Shown here piece by piece: positions 55,795 to 63,952 of a DNA stretch of 64,000 nucleotides. Below the pieces are notes generated by a model. That model did no database searches. It saw only the letters and a list, made by a program, of their open reading frames with translations, and was not told the DNA's origin. Position 1 is the first letter of the stretch, and each line of letters starts with the position of its first letter. Made by a program: the position numbers and the translations under genes. The stretch is taken from contig NZ_LXEY01000014.1 of NCBI RefSeq assembly GCF_001657475.1, positions 62,001-126,000 of the forward strand, in the 5' to 3' direction. Source of the stretch: Enteractinococcus helveticum. GTDB taxonomy: Bacteria; Actinomycetota; Actinomycetes; Actinomycetales; Micrococcaceae.

Positions 55795-56748
55795 CTAGTT
55801 TTGGATAGCCAGGAACTGCGCAGGATTGTGAACAAAGAGACGGTCAATGTCACTCTGCGGCATTCCGGCCTCGCGCAGGTCAGGGATCAGCTGTTCAAAA
55901 ATGTAGTTGACCGTGTGTCCCTTGACGCCCGGCCAGCCCAGCGGCGAGCAGTTGGCGTCTGCCGAGGCCAACAGCTTGTCGAGGTGGCCGTCGTTGACGA
56001 TCGACATGAAGTGATCGAAGCGTTCCTTGCGTGGACGCGCCCAGAACGGTGGGTCGGGCAGTTCGGTCTCGTACCCAAAGGTGTCGAATCCGAGACGGCC
56101 GCCAGCATCCAGGATGCGCTGGTGTGGTGTGATGGGTGCGTTCGGACCGTCGTCCGCGTGACCGAACAACACCCGGTCAAGGTCCATGCCTTCTTCGTTG
56201 AAGATCGCGATGGCAGGTTCTGGATCAATCGCCAGGTGGGTCAGGATGGCCACACCGGTCTGGCTTGCAGCGCGAGCGGCTGCCCGGTAGATTTTCTTAT
56301 CCAATTCGGTCATGCGGCCACCGCGGGAGACGCCAACTTTGATAACGCCTGCTTTAGCGCCGGTATTGCCAATGCCCACGGTGATTTCGTGAATAAACAG
56401 TTTGGTGAGGTAATCCACGGAGGCTTCGGCGAAGTATGGCAGAGCGGTGTTGCCGCCGACGAAGCCGGTGCAAGCGACAATGTGGACGCCGGTCGTGGCA
56501 GACAGCGATTTGTAGTAGTCCACGTCGCGACCATTGCAGATGCCGGTTGCTTCAACAAACGTGCGACCGCCGTATTCACGGAATGCCCGCAGCTTTGGAA
56601 CAGTTTCCTCGTATGCCTGCTCTGGAGTTTTCCACCATTGGGTATCGAGCTCAGAGCCGGGCATGCCGTAACCGATGTGCTCGTGAATTGCGACGATGTC
56701 GAGTTCTTCTGCCGGAACGGGGCCGAGTACTGTATTGACCTTTGACAT
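55795..56748 (-). CDS. Phosphotriesterase-family metal-dependent hydrolase
   Basis: The 317-residue enzyme has a complete set of metal ligands: His22 and His24 in AIHEHIG, Lys137 in GVIKVGV (the carbamylated Lys), His171 in ILTHLA, His197 in LFGHADD, and Asp264 in ASADANC. These are the classic binuclear site of phosphotriesterase/lactonase enzymes. In a catabolic operon a lactonase or esterase role is more likely than phosphotriester cleavage. The ATG follows GAGGTGA. It is 30 bases from the preceding paralogue gene and 49 bases from the esterase. Confidence 0.9.
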   Translation of the reverse strand: MSKVNTVLGPVPAEELDIVAIHEHIGYGMPGSELDTQWWKTPEQAYEETVPKLRAFREYGGRTFVEATGICNGRDVDYYKSLSATTGVHIVACTGFVGGNTALPYFAEASVDYLTKLFIHEITVGIGNTGAKAGVIKVGVSRGGRMTELDKKIYRAAARAASQTGVAILTHLAIDPEPAIAIFNEEGMDLDRVLFGHADDGPNAPITPHQRILDAGGRLGFDTFGYETELPDPPFWARPRKERFDHFMSIVNDGHLDKLLASADANCSPLGWPGVKGHTVNYIFEQLIPDLREAGMPQSDIDRLFVHNPAQFLAIQN

Positions 56749-56778
56749 TTAGTTCACCTCAAAATTCTTGTTGCCGGA

Positions 56779-57777
56779 CTAGTTGGCGGAGCCGCCAGCA
56801 AGCAGCACGCGGGGGTTGTGTTCCAGGATTTGCGTCGCAGCCTCGTCGGTTAGACCCTTAGACTTTGCGAACGGGAGGAAGGTAGTAATGACGTGTGCAT
56901 ACGGTAGATCGTATGGTTCGTGACCTTTAGCGACACCAATGGCCGAAGTAGACAAAATGATCTGCTGATTGTAGCCGGCTTCGATCAGTTCCAGTATCAG
57001 CTGTACACGCTGGTCATCCGAGATGTAGTCGGAGTTGTCGTTGAGCCCGACATGGTCGATTCCAACAAAGGCGCCCTTCTTGGCGACCTCAAGTGCAGCG
57101 CCGGCTTCGAAAGCGTCTACCCGATCTAAATCGCCTACCATGATGCGGTCAGCGGTCAGGCCCTCATCGAGCGCTACATCAAGATCTGCCACGGCATCAG
57201 CACCGAAGCGAATAGACATGGGGACACCGGTGGTCTTGGCGGTGCGAGCCGCGCCGCGGAACAAGCCCTCTTCGGTAGGCGTCATGCCACTGCGATCGGC
57301 CAGTGCGACGACCATCCCTGCGGGACCACGGCGATCAACGCGCGGACGGACCATGCCTTCGACAACTTCAGCCGTGAAAAGTTTTTCGAATTTCTCAGCC
57401 GGCCATGGCGTTGGCGGGTTCGTTTGTGGGGTCAAGAAGTAGCCACCGAGCATACGTTCCGGGCCCATCCCGGTCGAAGCGACGATATGCACGCCGGTGG
57501 CTTTGGCCAGAGCTTCATAGAGGCTGACGTCACGGCCGTGGTACATGCCAATGGCGTCCACAATGGTGCCGCCACCGTGAGCTTTGAAATCTAGGATTTT
57601 TTCTTTGAGCGTGTCAAAGATTTCCGCCCGATCGATGGTGACATCTGGAGCGTGTTCGGCGCCTGGGTAGACGGACAAGAGTGCCTCGTGCGTGGCGATG
57701 ATTCCGAGTTCCTCGGCAGGTACTGGACCGAGAACGGTATTGACCGTATTCCCTGCGGTATGCGGCTGGTCTGACAT
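56779..57777 (-). CDS. Phosphotriesterase-family paralogue lacking most metal ligands
   Basis: The 332-residue product aligns with its neighbour (the N-terminal stretch NTVLGPVPAEEL is identical) but the ligands are changed. The first His pair is His30-Glu-Ala32, Lys is Val157, the third His is Arg190, the fourth His is Asp216, and the final Asp is Ser278. Only the first His is left. It may be a noncatalytic partner of the neighbour or an enzyme with another mechanism. The fold (GTIVDAIGMYHGRD, NDNSDYISDDQRVQLI) seems intact, and it is the first gene of the operon. The start is ATG 57777, with AAAGG upstream. Confidence 0.85.
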   Translation of the reverse strand: MSDQPHTAGNTVNTVLGPVPAEELGIIATHEALLSVYPGAEHAPDVTIDRAEIFDTLKEKILDFKAHGGGTIVDAIGMYHGRDVSLYEALAKATGVHIVASTGMGPERMLGGYFLTPQTNPPTPWPAEKFEKLFTAEVVEGMVRPRVDRRGPAGMVVALADRSGMTPTEEGLFRGAARTAKTTGVPMSIRFGADAVADLDVALDEGLTADRIMVGDLDRVDAFEAGAALEVAKKGAFVGIDHVGLNDNSDYISDDQRVQLILELIEAGYNQQIILSTSAIGVAKGHEPYDLPYAHVITTFLPFAKSKGLTDEAATQILEHNPRVLLAGGSAN

Positions 57778-57937
57778 GAAACAGGACCTTTCGTCTTCGA
57801 TGCTGAGGGTCGATCACAAAGATTCGACCCCGACGTTTGTGCAAAAGAGCATTGGCAACTTTAACCGTGCCAAAAAACTCATTTCTGCAGTAGCCACCAC
57901 AGCGGCCTGTGACGCGGCTTACCATCCCATACTTTCG

Positions 57938-57959
57938 CATATTGTCATACCAAAGTCAA
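57938..57959. promoter_or_regulatory. Copy A of the shared island element
   Basis: On the minus strand it reads TTGACTTTGGTATGAC then AATATG, 160 bases upstream of the phosphotriesterase operon. The first 16 bases match copy E at one mismatch. Confidence 0.5.
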
Positions 57960-58013
57960 GGACGGTGCGGTATTGCAGGCTGTCACAAGCGGGTGGCTGA
58001 ACGATTAGAAAAA

Positions 58014-58763
58014 TTAGTGGTGAACTGAGAAGCGATACTTAAAGTCGTCTGCCTTATGAATCGCATAGCGCCAACCCGTTGGCACTCCACCGGTGATATA
58101 GAAGATTGATTCCAGGACAAACAGGGGGCTGCCTTCTTCAACTTGGAGCGTGGCTGCCTGTTCGGCAGTTGCTGCGCTGGCGTAGGCAGCGTGTTCAACC
58201 CTTTCCAGCAGTAGGCCGTAGTGCTGGTCGAGCAGGGTAAAAGCAGACCCCGAGGTTTCCAGCTCTTCTTTCGTGGGGTTGAAGTCTGAAGGCACGCGGA
58301 CATACACCATCAGCTCAGCGACTGGGGCGCCGCCAGCAGCAATCTGGCGAGTGAAGTGTAAGAGCGGCTCGTCTTTTGCTGCTTTGAGTTCTCGGCGCAC
58401 ATGATCGGGGGCTACGACTTTGACGGGGTCCGTCACGGTGGAAGACGGGTTCAGGCCTGCCTCGGACAGGTACTCATAGAGTCCACCCGAACGTACGTCA
58501 GAAGGGCGCTCCACCCTCGCCCCGGGGACAGGGAAAGTTCCTCGCCCCTGCTGACGATAGACGAAACCTTCGGTGCTGAGCTCTTTCAGGGCTTGACGAA
58601 TGGGGGCCCGAGAAACACCGAAGCGTTCCAACAACTGCGCCTCGGTAATAGGACGGTCATGAGCAATTTGCCCACTGAGAATCTCATCGCGCAGGAGATC
58701 TTTAATCTGGCGATAGATCGGGACACCTGTGCCGGTGTCGATTTCACTGCTGGGCATTGCCAT
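58014..58763 (-). CDS. GntR-family regulator with UTRA-like sensor (HutC subfamily)
   Basis: The 249-residue product has the GntR winged helix: GVPIYRQIKDLLRDEIL and the VSRAPIRQALKELSTEG recognition helix with RQQGRGTFP. The C-terminal part (about 90-249) is of the UTRA type, with LLHFTRQIAAGGAPVAELM and SPLFVLESIFYITGG. UTRA regulators bind a metabolite and let go of an operator. It is read towards the phosphotriesterase operon and likely controls it and the shared element. ATG 58763 or the ATG two codons later is the start; AAGGAT lies upstream. Confidence 0.92.
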   Translation of the reverse strand: MAMPSSEIDTGTGVPIYRQIKDLLRDEILSGQIAHDRPITEAQLLERFGVSRAPIRQALKELSTEGFVYRQQGRGTFPVPGARVERPSDVRSGGLYEYLSEAGLNPSSTVTDPVKVVAPDHVRRELKAAKDEPLLHFTRQIAAGGAPVAELMVYVRVPSDFNPTKEELETSGSAFTLLDQHYGLLLERVEHAAYASAATAEQAATLQVEEGSPLFVLESIFYITGGVPTGWRYAIHKADDFKYRFSVHH

Positions 58764-58889
58764 AGATCCTTCCGGGCCGAGTATTCAAGTATTGACTATA
58801 AGTTACTGCAGCTTGCCGTGTTTCTTGAATACACGGTGTGTTGGAATGCGGGTACAGTGCACGGTTCAAGCTGATAGTGCACAGAAGCA

Positions 58890-58923
58890 TTCAGGGGGCA
58901 AGTGTTTCCACTTGCCCCCTGAA
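58890..58923 (-). terminator. Terminator after the substrate-binding protein gene
   Basis: TTCAGGGGGCAAGTG at 58890-58904 pairs perfectly with CACTTGCCCCCTGAA at 58909-58923 around a 4-base loop, 20 bases past the substrate-binding protein's stop on the minus strand. Confidence 0.8.
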
Positions 58924-58943
58924 GACATCAGTGCAGGTGTTTT

Positions 58944-59921
58944 TTATTCGTAGTAGAAACCTTCGGGGTCGATTGGATTCTGAATATAGTCATGTTTGAG
59001 CGCAAGCTCATTGAGCTGGTCGATTTCGTCACGTTTGATCTCGGCGTCCCAGTCCTCAATGCGCATGTTCGCGGCGGCTTCTGGTGGAACATCAATGAAG
59101 TCGGTCAACATGGCCAGGGCTTCATCCTTATTCTCCTGAGCCTGCGTCAAGACGTCCTCCATAGCGACTTGGAAGTCTTTGACGAGTTCAGGGTCCTTTT
59201 CGATGAGTTCACCGGAGGTGTAGGTAACCAGTGTGGGTAATCCTGGAATCGAGTCTTGAAAGTTGTAACCGAGCAATTCGTTTGCAGGATCGCTCAGAGC
59301 ACGACTCAGAAATGGTTCTGGCATAAACGCGGCATCCACGTTGCCCTGTTCGAGCTGTGCGGTCATGTCGCCAAATTGTAGTTCGGTGAAGTCCAGTCCT
59401 TCTGGATCGGCGCCGTCTTTTTCAGCCACATCTTGCGTGGTGAGAGTGTTGTGCCCCTGGAGGCTGACAACGGCGGTGGTCTTGCCCTCCAGGTCGGCAT
59501 ACGTTTCGATGCCTGAATCGGCTCGCACGATAATGCCGGCGATATCATCACCTTCAGGTATCGCGTTGCTGAAGCCCGCTGCGATGCGGATGTCCATTCC
59601 CTGGTCATTGGCGATGGCTACCGACATGGGGTTGCCGATGTCGAAGTCGAGCTGGCCTGCTACCACTGCGGGAAGGCTTGCGGCGCCAGAGGCGCCAGGG
59701 TTGACGTTGAGTTCGAATCCGTGTTCTTCGAAGATGCCTTTCTGGATGCCGTATTCCACGGCAACTGAAGGCGCGATTGGCATGAGACCAATGTTAACGG
59801 TGCGCAGTTCACCAGTTTCTTCTGGTGATGATTCCGCGGTGTCGCCGGAATCTCCGCATGCAGATAGTGCTAGAGCAGCAATAGCTGCTGTAGCCAGGAG
59901 CGAGAGTGATTTTCGGGTCAA
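58944..59921 (-). CDS. ABC-type nitrate/sulfonate/taurine-like substrate-binding lipoprotein
   Basis: The start is TTG at 59921, with GGAGG at 59927-59931; the upstream frame to 60074 is not needed. The signal peptide ends in the lipobox LSAC. The mature part has NIGLMPIAPSVAVEYGIQKG, DFDIGNPMSVAIANDQG and VDAAFMPEPFLSRAL, as in the SsuA/TauA/NMT1-like family that binds sulfonates, taurine or thiamine-precursor pyrimidines. No permease or ATPase gene is in the window, so it is an orphan here, and it lies between the GntR gene and the second LysR. An aromatic acid ligand is possible from context. Confidence 0.88.
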   Translation of the reverse strand: MTRKSLSLLATAAIAALALSACGDSGDTAESSPEETGELRTVNIGLMPIAPSVAVEYGIQKGIFEEHGFELNVNPGASGAASLPAVVAGQLDFDIGNPMSVAIANDQGMDIRIAAGFSNAIPEGDDIAGIIVRADSGIETYADLEGKTTAVVSLQGHNTLTTQDVAEKDGADPEGLDFTELQFGDMTAQLEQGNVDAAFMPEPFLSRALSDPANELLGYNFQDSIPGLPTLVTYTSGELIEKDPELVKDFQVAMEDVLTQAQENKDEALAMLTDFIDVPPEAAANMRIEDWDAEIKRDEIDQLNELALKHDYIQNPIDPEGFYYE

Positions 59922-60083
59922 GATAACCTCCGAGGGATGTTCGAGTGAAGCATCAAAGTTAGGAACGGCCAGACAAACAAAAGTCGATAAATATTCTGAA
60001 ATTGCACGGCTTTGGCCACTCGTGACAATGCCGCCCCCGATAAAAGGGTGACATGAATCACGTGATGCGTACAATGTAATAAA

Positions 60084-60098
60084 GATATGCCAAAGTGT
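60084..60098. promoter_or_regulatory. Copy D of the shared island element
   Basis: On the minus strand it reads CACTTTGGCATATC. It lies about 165 bases upstream of the substrate-binding protein start and shares ACTTTGG and the AT after one base with copies A and E. Confidence 0.35.
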
Positions 60099-60183
60099 CT
60101 AGAGATGAGCGAAAAATACTTCTCGTCGCTCGTCTGGACTCATTCTGGCGGTGTCGCGTTACTTTGTATTTTGGAGAGCCCTT

Positions 60184-61089
60184 ATGTCAGATGCCCGACG
60201 TTCTGCCCGATTACATCTGGGGTCGCTAGATCTGAACTTGCTTGTGGCGCTGCAGGCCATCGTGGAAGAAGCCTCCGTAACGCAAGCTGCGCAACGTATG
60301 AATGTCTCGCAATCGGCTATGAGCCACACACTGAAGCGACTGCGGAAATTGCTGCAGGATCCGCTGCTGATCCGACAGGGGAACCACTACCAACTGACTC
60401 GACGCGCCGAAGAGCTCCAAGGACCACTGCGAAATATTCTGGAGCAAACAGAAGCGCTGTTTGCCGAATCCAGCTTTGACCCGGCCTCCGATGACCGGAC
60501 GGTTACTGTCGCTATGACCAGCAGTACGGCCAGGGTGGTTGGTAGACGACTGCTCTCCTCGATAGAACGCCAGGCACCAAACCTGAAGGTCAAGATAGCC
60601 GTCGCACTCGACGGACCCGAAGGACATTTCGCGCGCGAAGCCGTTGATGTCCAACTGCTCTCCTCGATCTACCCGACGCAACATCCTCGCAAAGTGCTCT
60701 ATCAGGATGCCTGGGTAGTGATCGCAGGAACCCCAGAATTAACTCAAGCTACCGTGTTGGAGCTGCTGGCGACTCGACCCCATGTCATGTTCGAGTCAGG
60801 GGCGATTTCGCTGCCCTACGAAATGCTGCGAACTCACGGCATCCGCAGTGACATTCGGGTTCGAGTTCAGGATCCCCTGCTGGTCCCGGAACTGGTGGCA
60901 GGCACGCGGTATGTGGCCATCCATCGAAGTGCACCATTGAAGCAGTTGCCTGAAGGGCTAGCGGTCTGGTCAGTTCCATTCCCGTTCGATTTGGGAGCGT
61001 TGAGTGTTGATGTTGTCTGGAACCCATGGCGGCAGGATCCCGCTTTTCAACGGTGGTTCGAAATGCTACTGGCCGACGTGGTGCAGTAA
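60184..61089 (+). CDS. LysR-family regulator beside the second P450
   Basis: The start is ATG 60184, which lies after a GGAG. The 301-residue protein has the LysR helix-turn-helix VTQAAQRMNVSQSAMSHTLKR and the same NodD-like order as the first LysR, including DLNLLVALQAIVEEASVT and the ending VDVVWNPWR. The two LysR genes are clear paralogues, each beside a P450. It probably activates the following P450 gene, 119 bases on, in response to an aromatic compound. Confidence 0.92.
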   Translation: MSDARRSARLHLGSLDLNLLVALQAIVEEASVTQAAQRMNVSQSAMSHTLKRLRKLLQDPLLIRQGNHYQLTRRAEELQGPLRNILEQTEALFAESSFDPASDDRTVTVAMTSSTARVVGRRLLSSIERQAPNLKVKIAVALDGPEGHFAREAVDVQLLSSIYPTQHPRKVLYQDAWVVIAGTPELTQATVLELLATRPHVMFESGAISLPYEMLRTHGIRSDIRVRVQDPLLVPELVAGTRYVAIHRSAPLKQLPEGLAVWSVPFPFDLGALSVDVVWNPWRQDPAFQRWFEMLLADVVQ

Positions 61090-61208
61090 GGGCGCCAGTG
61101 TCATGCATGATCCTGGCTCATGCGCGACATCGATGGATTTCATTTGCCGTTCAGGCGTCGTGGGACTTGACTGTGAGGTATGCAACTTTTTGGTCGAAGT
61201 GAGGGCTC

Positions 61209-62420
61209 ATGACGTTTATTCCGGTGGTACAACCATCCCGTCACCCGCTAGGTGCCGTTGAAGTCGACTTGGATCTGTTTGCAGACGAGGTGTTACTCGA
61301 TACTCAACCCGTGGCAGATTCTCTGCGCGAGCTGGCCTCGGTCATCCACCTTCCCCGCAATAACTTGTGGGCCATTACCCGCTATGACGACGTGCGAGCC
61401 GCGCTTGCCAATCCTGAAGACTTCTCATCGCAATGGGTCGCGTTCAATGACACCATGAATAAAATCATGCAAGGCACCACGATAGCCACAGATCCGCCGA
61501 ACCATCACGATCTGCGTGCCGTGCTAACGGAAAATCTCACGCCTCGGGCGCTCCGCGGCATGCGAAGCCGCATGGAAGAGGCGGCGCAACACCATGTCCA
61601 AAGAGTGCTCACCCAGGAGCGCATCGAATGTGTCGAGGACGTTGCTCGCGATTTCGTGGTCTCCATTGTCGTTGACCTCATCGGTATCCAGGGTGAACAA
61701 CGAGAAATGCTGCTCACCTGGGGCGAGGCGGCGCTCAACGCCCAAGGTCCAATGAATGCCCGAGCCGAGGAGGGATTGCCGATCGCCGGCGGCTTGTATC
61801 AATGGACCCGCGGCGTTTTGGTCGCCGATGACCTGCGTGAGGGAAGCCTGGGACGTGCAATCTTTGCAGCTGCAGACCGCGGGGACATTCCCTATGAAAA
61901 CCGCTCGATCTTGATCGAACAGCTCATTATTGCGGGCATGGATACAACGATCACCACCATTGCCAATGCACTGTTGCTCCTGGGGGAGTCCCCGGCACAA
62001 TATTCCCACCTTCGGCAGCATCCTGAGCTGATCCCCTCGGCGCTTTCGGAAGTGCTCCGCCTGAAACCCGCCATCCCGATGGTGGGGCGTCGTGTGACAC
62101 GAGACCTCACTATCGGCGACGTGACGATTCCCGCCGATTCGCACGCGGTGTTGATGTTGGCTTCGGGTAATCGCGATCCACGTCAGTATGTTAACCCTGA
62201 ACAGTTCGATGTCACACGAAACCCGGTCGATCAGCTGTCATTTGGCTACGGAATCCACACCTGCGCCGGACAGGGTCTGGCCAGGATGGAAATGCAGTCG
62301 ATCCTGACGGCATGGATCAACGAGGTCGAATCATTTGGTGTGGGCGAAGTCCAGCGCAAACTGAGCAACATCACCCGACCCTATGCATCCATTGAATTGA
62401 CTACCGTTATCCGCGCTTAG
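61209..62420 (+). CDS. Cytochrome P450 monooxygenase (second copy)
   Basis: The 403-residue enzyme has the I-helix IAGMDTTITT, the ExxR helix SEVLRLKP, and the heme-thiolate motif FGYGIHTCAGQGLARME. It is close to the first P450 across its whole length (for example WAITRYDDVRAAL against WAVTRYENIRDAL) and is likely of the same P450 family. It has no ferredoxin gene beside it. It presumably uses the ferredoxin/reductase pair at 43.7-45.0 kb. The start is ATG 61209. Confidence 0.95.
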   Translation: MTFIPVVQPSRHPLGAVEVDLDLFADEVLLDTQPVADSLRELASVIHLPRNNLWAITRYDDVRAALANPEDFSSQWVAFNDTMNKIMQGTTIATDPPNHHDLRAVLTENLTPRALRGMRSRMEEAAQHHVQRVLTQERIECVEDVARDFVVSIVVDLIGIQGEQREMLLTWGEAALNAQGPMNARAEEGLPIAGGLYQWTRGVLVADDLREGSLGRAIFAAADRGDIPYENRSILIEQLIIAGMDTTITTIANALLLLGESPAQYSHLRQHPELIPSALSEVLRLKPAIPMVGRRVTRDLTIGDVTIPADSHAVLMLASGNRDPRQYVNPEQFDVTRNPVDQLSFGYGIHTCAGQGLARMEMQSILTAWINEVESFGVGEVQRKLSNITRPYASIELTTVIRA

Positions 62421-62576
62421 CGTCTGGACGATCGGTCGTTGCTCTATATCGGTGACAGGTTGCCCATGGCTGCGGTCGCCGAGGTTCGTCAGGATTATGC
62501 GAGCTCGATTCCCGACGGCCAGCCCTTGTCAGGGTGGAGTGGCTTCGATGACACAAGAGAAAGATTTCTTGCTCCA

Positions 62577-62607
62577 TTGACTTTGGTATAACGTTATGAC
62601 ATATTAT
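62577..62607. promoter_or_regulatory. Copy E of the shared island element with a palindrome
   Basis: The plus strand reads TTGACTTTGGTATAAC and contains the perfect palindrome ATAACGTTAT (62588-62597). It matches copy A in TTGACTTTGGTAT. A CATATT -10 follows 17 bases after TTGACT. It lies 120 bases upstream of the MFS gene. Confidence 0.5.
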
Positions 62608-62698
62608 CACCTAAGTGAGACGACTCACAGGTGGCAGTGATGTTTCCTGCACGTTCATTCCACTCTCCTTGAAAGCTCCCTTGAAAGGCGTCCATGTC

Positions 62699-63952
62699 AT
62701 GGCTGCACGCAAGAAATTTTGGACTTATGAAAATAAGTTAACGACGATGTTTTTCTTCGTCATCGGTATCGTCTTTTTCGACCGGCTCATCATCAACTAC
62801 CTGATGCCGTTCATCCAAGAAGACCTCAACCTCAATAATGCCGACATCGGTTTACTGGCCGCTGCCGTCTCACTGACCTGGGCCCTGGGCTCAATCGTGG
62901 GTGGACGACTGTCAGACAAGGTGAAATCCAAGCGGATCTACCTGGTTGTGCTGATCGTGGCCTTCTCCGTGGCCTCGTTCTTCCAGGGCTTTGTCGGCAC
63001 CTTCATGATGCTGCTCAGCCTGCGTCTATTAATGGGTGCCTTCGAAGGCCCAATCGTCCCGGTGACCCAGTCGGTCCTGGCCATGGAATCGTCCGAGCGC
63101 CGTCGTGGATTCAACCTTGGGTTCACCATGAACACCGCAAATGGGCTATTTGGCAGCATCCTGGCACCCCTGGTGATCGTCGCCATCGCCACCGCATTTG
63201 ACTGGCGAACCGCTTTCTTCTTCACCGTCCTGCCCGGTCTGGTCATCGCACTGTTCGTCTTCAAGATCATGCGCGAGCCCAAGCTCGTCAGCGAAGAAGA
63301 AACCGCGGGCGAAGCCAAGCCAAAACCAAAGGGCCAGCTGCTCGAGGTGCTGAAGAACCGCAACATCATCCTATCGATCGTCATGTTCAGCGGTTTCATG
63401 GTCTACCTGATCTCCTTCCAGGTCTTCGGCCCGGTCTACCTGGTCGGCATGAAAGGCTTTAGCCCAACCACCATGAGCTACATCATGGCCGCCTTCGGGC
63501 TCGGCACCGCAGTGTGGGGTTTTGTTGTTCCACTGATCTCTGACCGGATCGGACGCAAACCAGCTGCAATTGGCTTCGGTTTCCTGTCCGTACTGGCCCC
63601 ACTGAGCGTTCTGGTCATCGACAACCCAGTCGTTATGGCACCAACCATCTTCCTGTTGGCAGCAGGTATGGGCGCCGGTGGCCTGGCCATGTCCGTTATT
63701 CCTGCTGAATCGGTCAGTCCATTGATGGCCGGTTTGGCCGTGGGGCTGCCCGTGGGTATAGGCGAAATCATCGGTGGCTTCCTCAACCCGATGATCACCG
63801 GTGCCCTGGCTGACCAGTTCGGTCTGCCCATCGCCCTGATCGTCAGCAGTGGTGGCGCCCTGGTCGCAACCCTGATTGCGCTGTTCCTGAAAGAAACCGC
63901 GCCAAGCCGCGTGAAAGCTGCCGCAAACAAAGCCGTGGTGGCTAACGGTTAA
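62699..63952 (+). CDS. MFS transporter, probable importer of the island's substrate
   Basis: The start is ATG 62699 with GAAAGG upstream, rather than the earlier ATG. The 417-residue product has 12 helices and motif A GGRLSDKVKSKRIYL and LISDRIGRKPAAIG. The early part (DRLIINYLMPFIQEDLNLNNADIGLL) and the MGAFEGPIVPVTQSVLAMESS stretch resemble the ACS (anion:cation symporter) branch, which imports organic acids such as phthalate or galactonate. Its promoter carries the shared element, so it may be the uptake system of the island. The gene ends 48 bases before the window edge. Confidence 0.88.
   Translation: MAARKKFWTYENKLTTMFFFVIGIVFFDRLIINYLMPFIQEDLNLNNADIGLLAAAVSLTWALGSIVGGRLSDKVKSKRIYLVVLIVAFSVASFFQGFVGTFMMLLSLRLLMGAFEGPIVPVTQSVLAMESSERRRGFNLGFTMNTANGLFGSILAPLVIVAIATAFDWRTAFFFTVLPGLVIALFVFKIMREPKLVSEEETAGEAKPKPKGQLLEVLKNRNIILSIVMFSGFMVYLISFQVFGPVYLVGMKGFSPTTMSYIMAAFGLGTAVWGFVVPLISDRIGRKPAAIGFGFLSVLAPLSVLVIDNPVVMAPTIFLLAAGMGAGGLAMSVIPAESVSPLMAGLAVGLPVGIGEIIGGFLNPMITGALADQFGLPIALIVSSGGALVATLIALFLKETAPSRVKAAANKAVVANG

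Noticed and set aside
55801-56745. A long plus-strand frame covering nearly all of the phosphotriesterase gene
   Set aside because: It is antisense to a gene with a full set of metal ligands and has no recognisable motif.
55795-57777. An assembly or recent duplication artefact behind the two phosphotriesterase genes
   Set aside because: The proteins differ across most of their length and only the first stretch is identical, so this is an old divergence.
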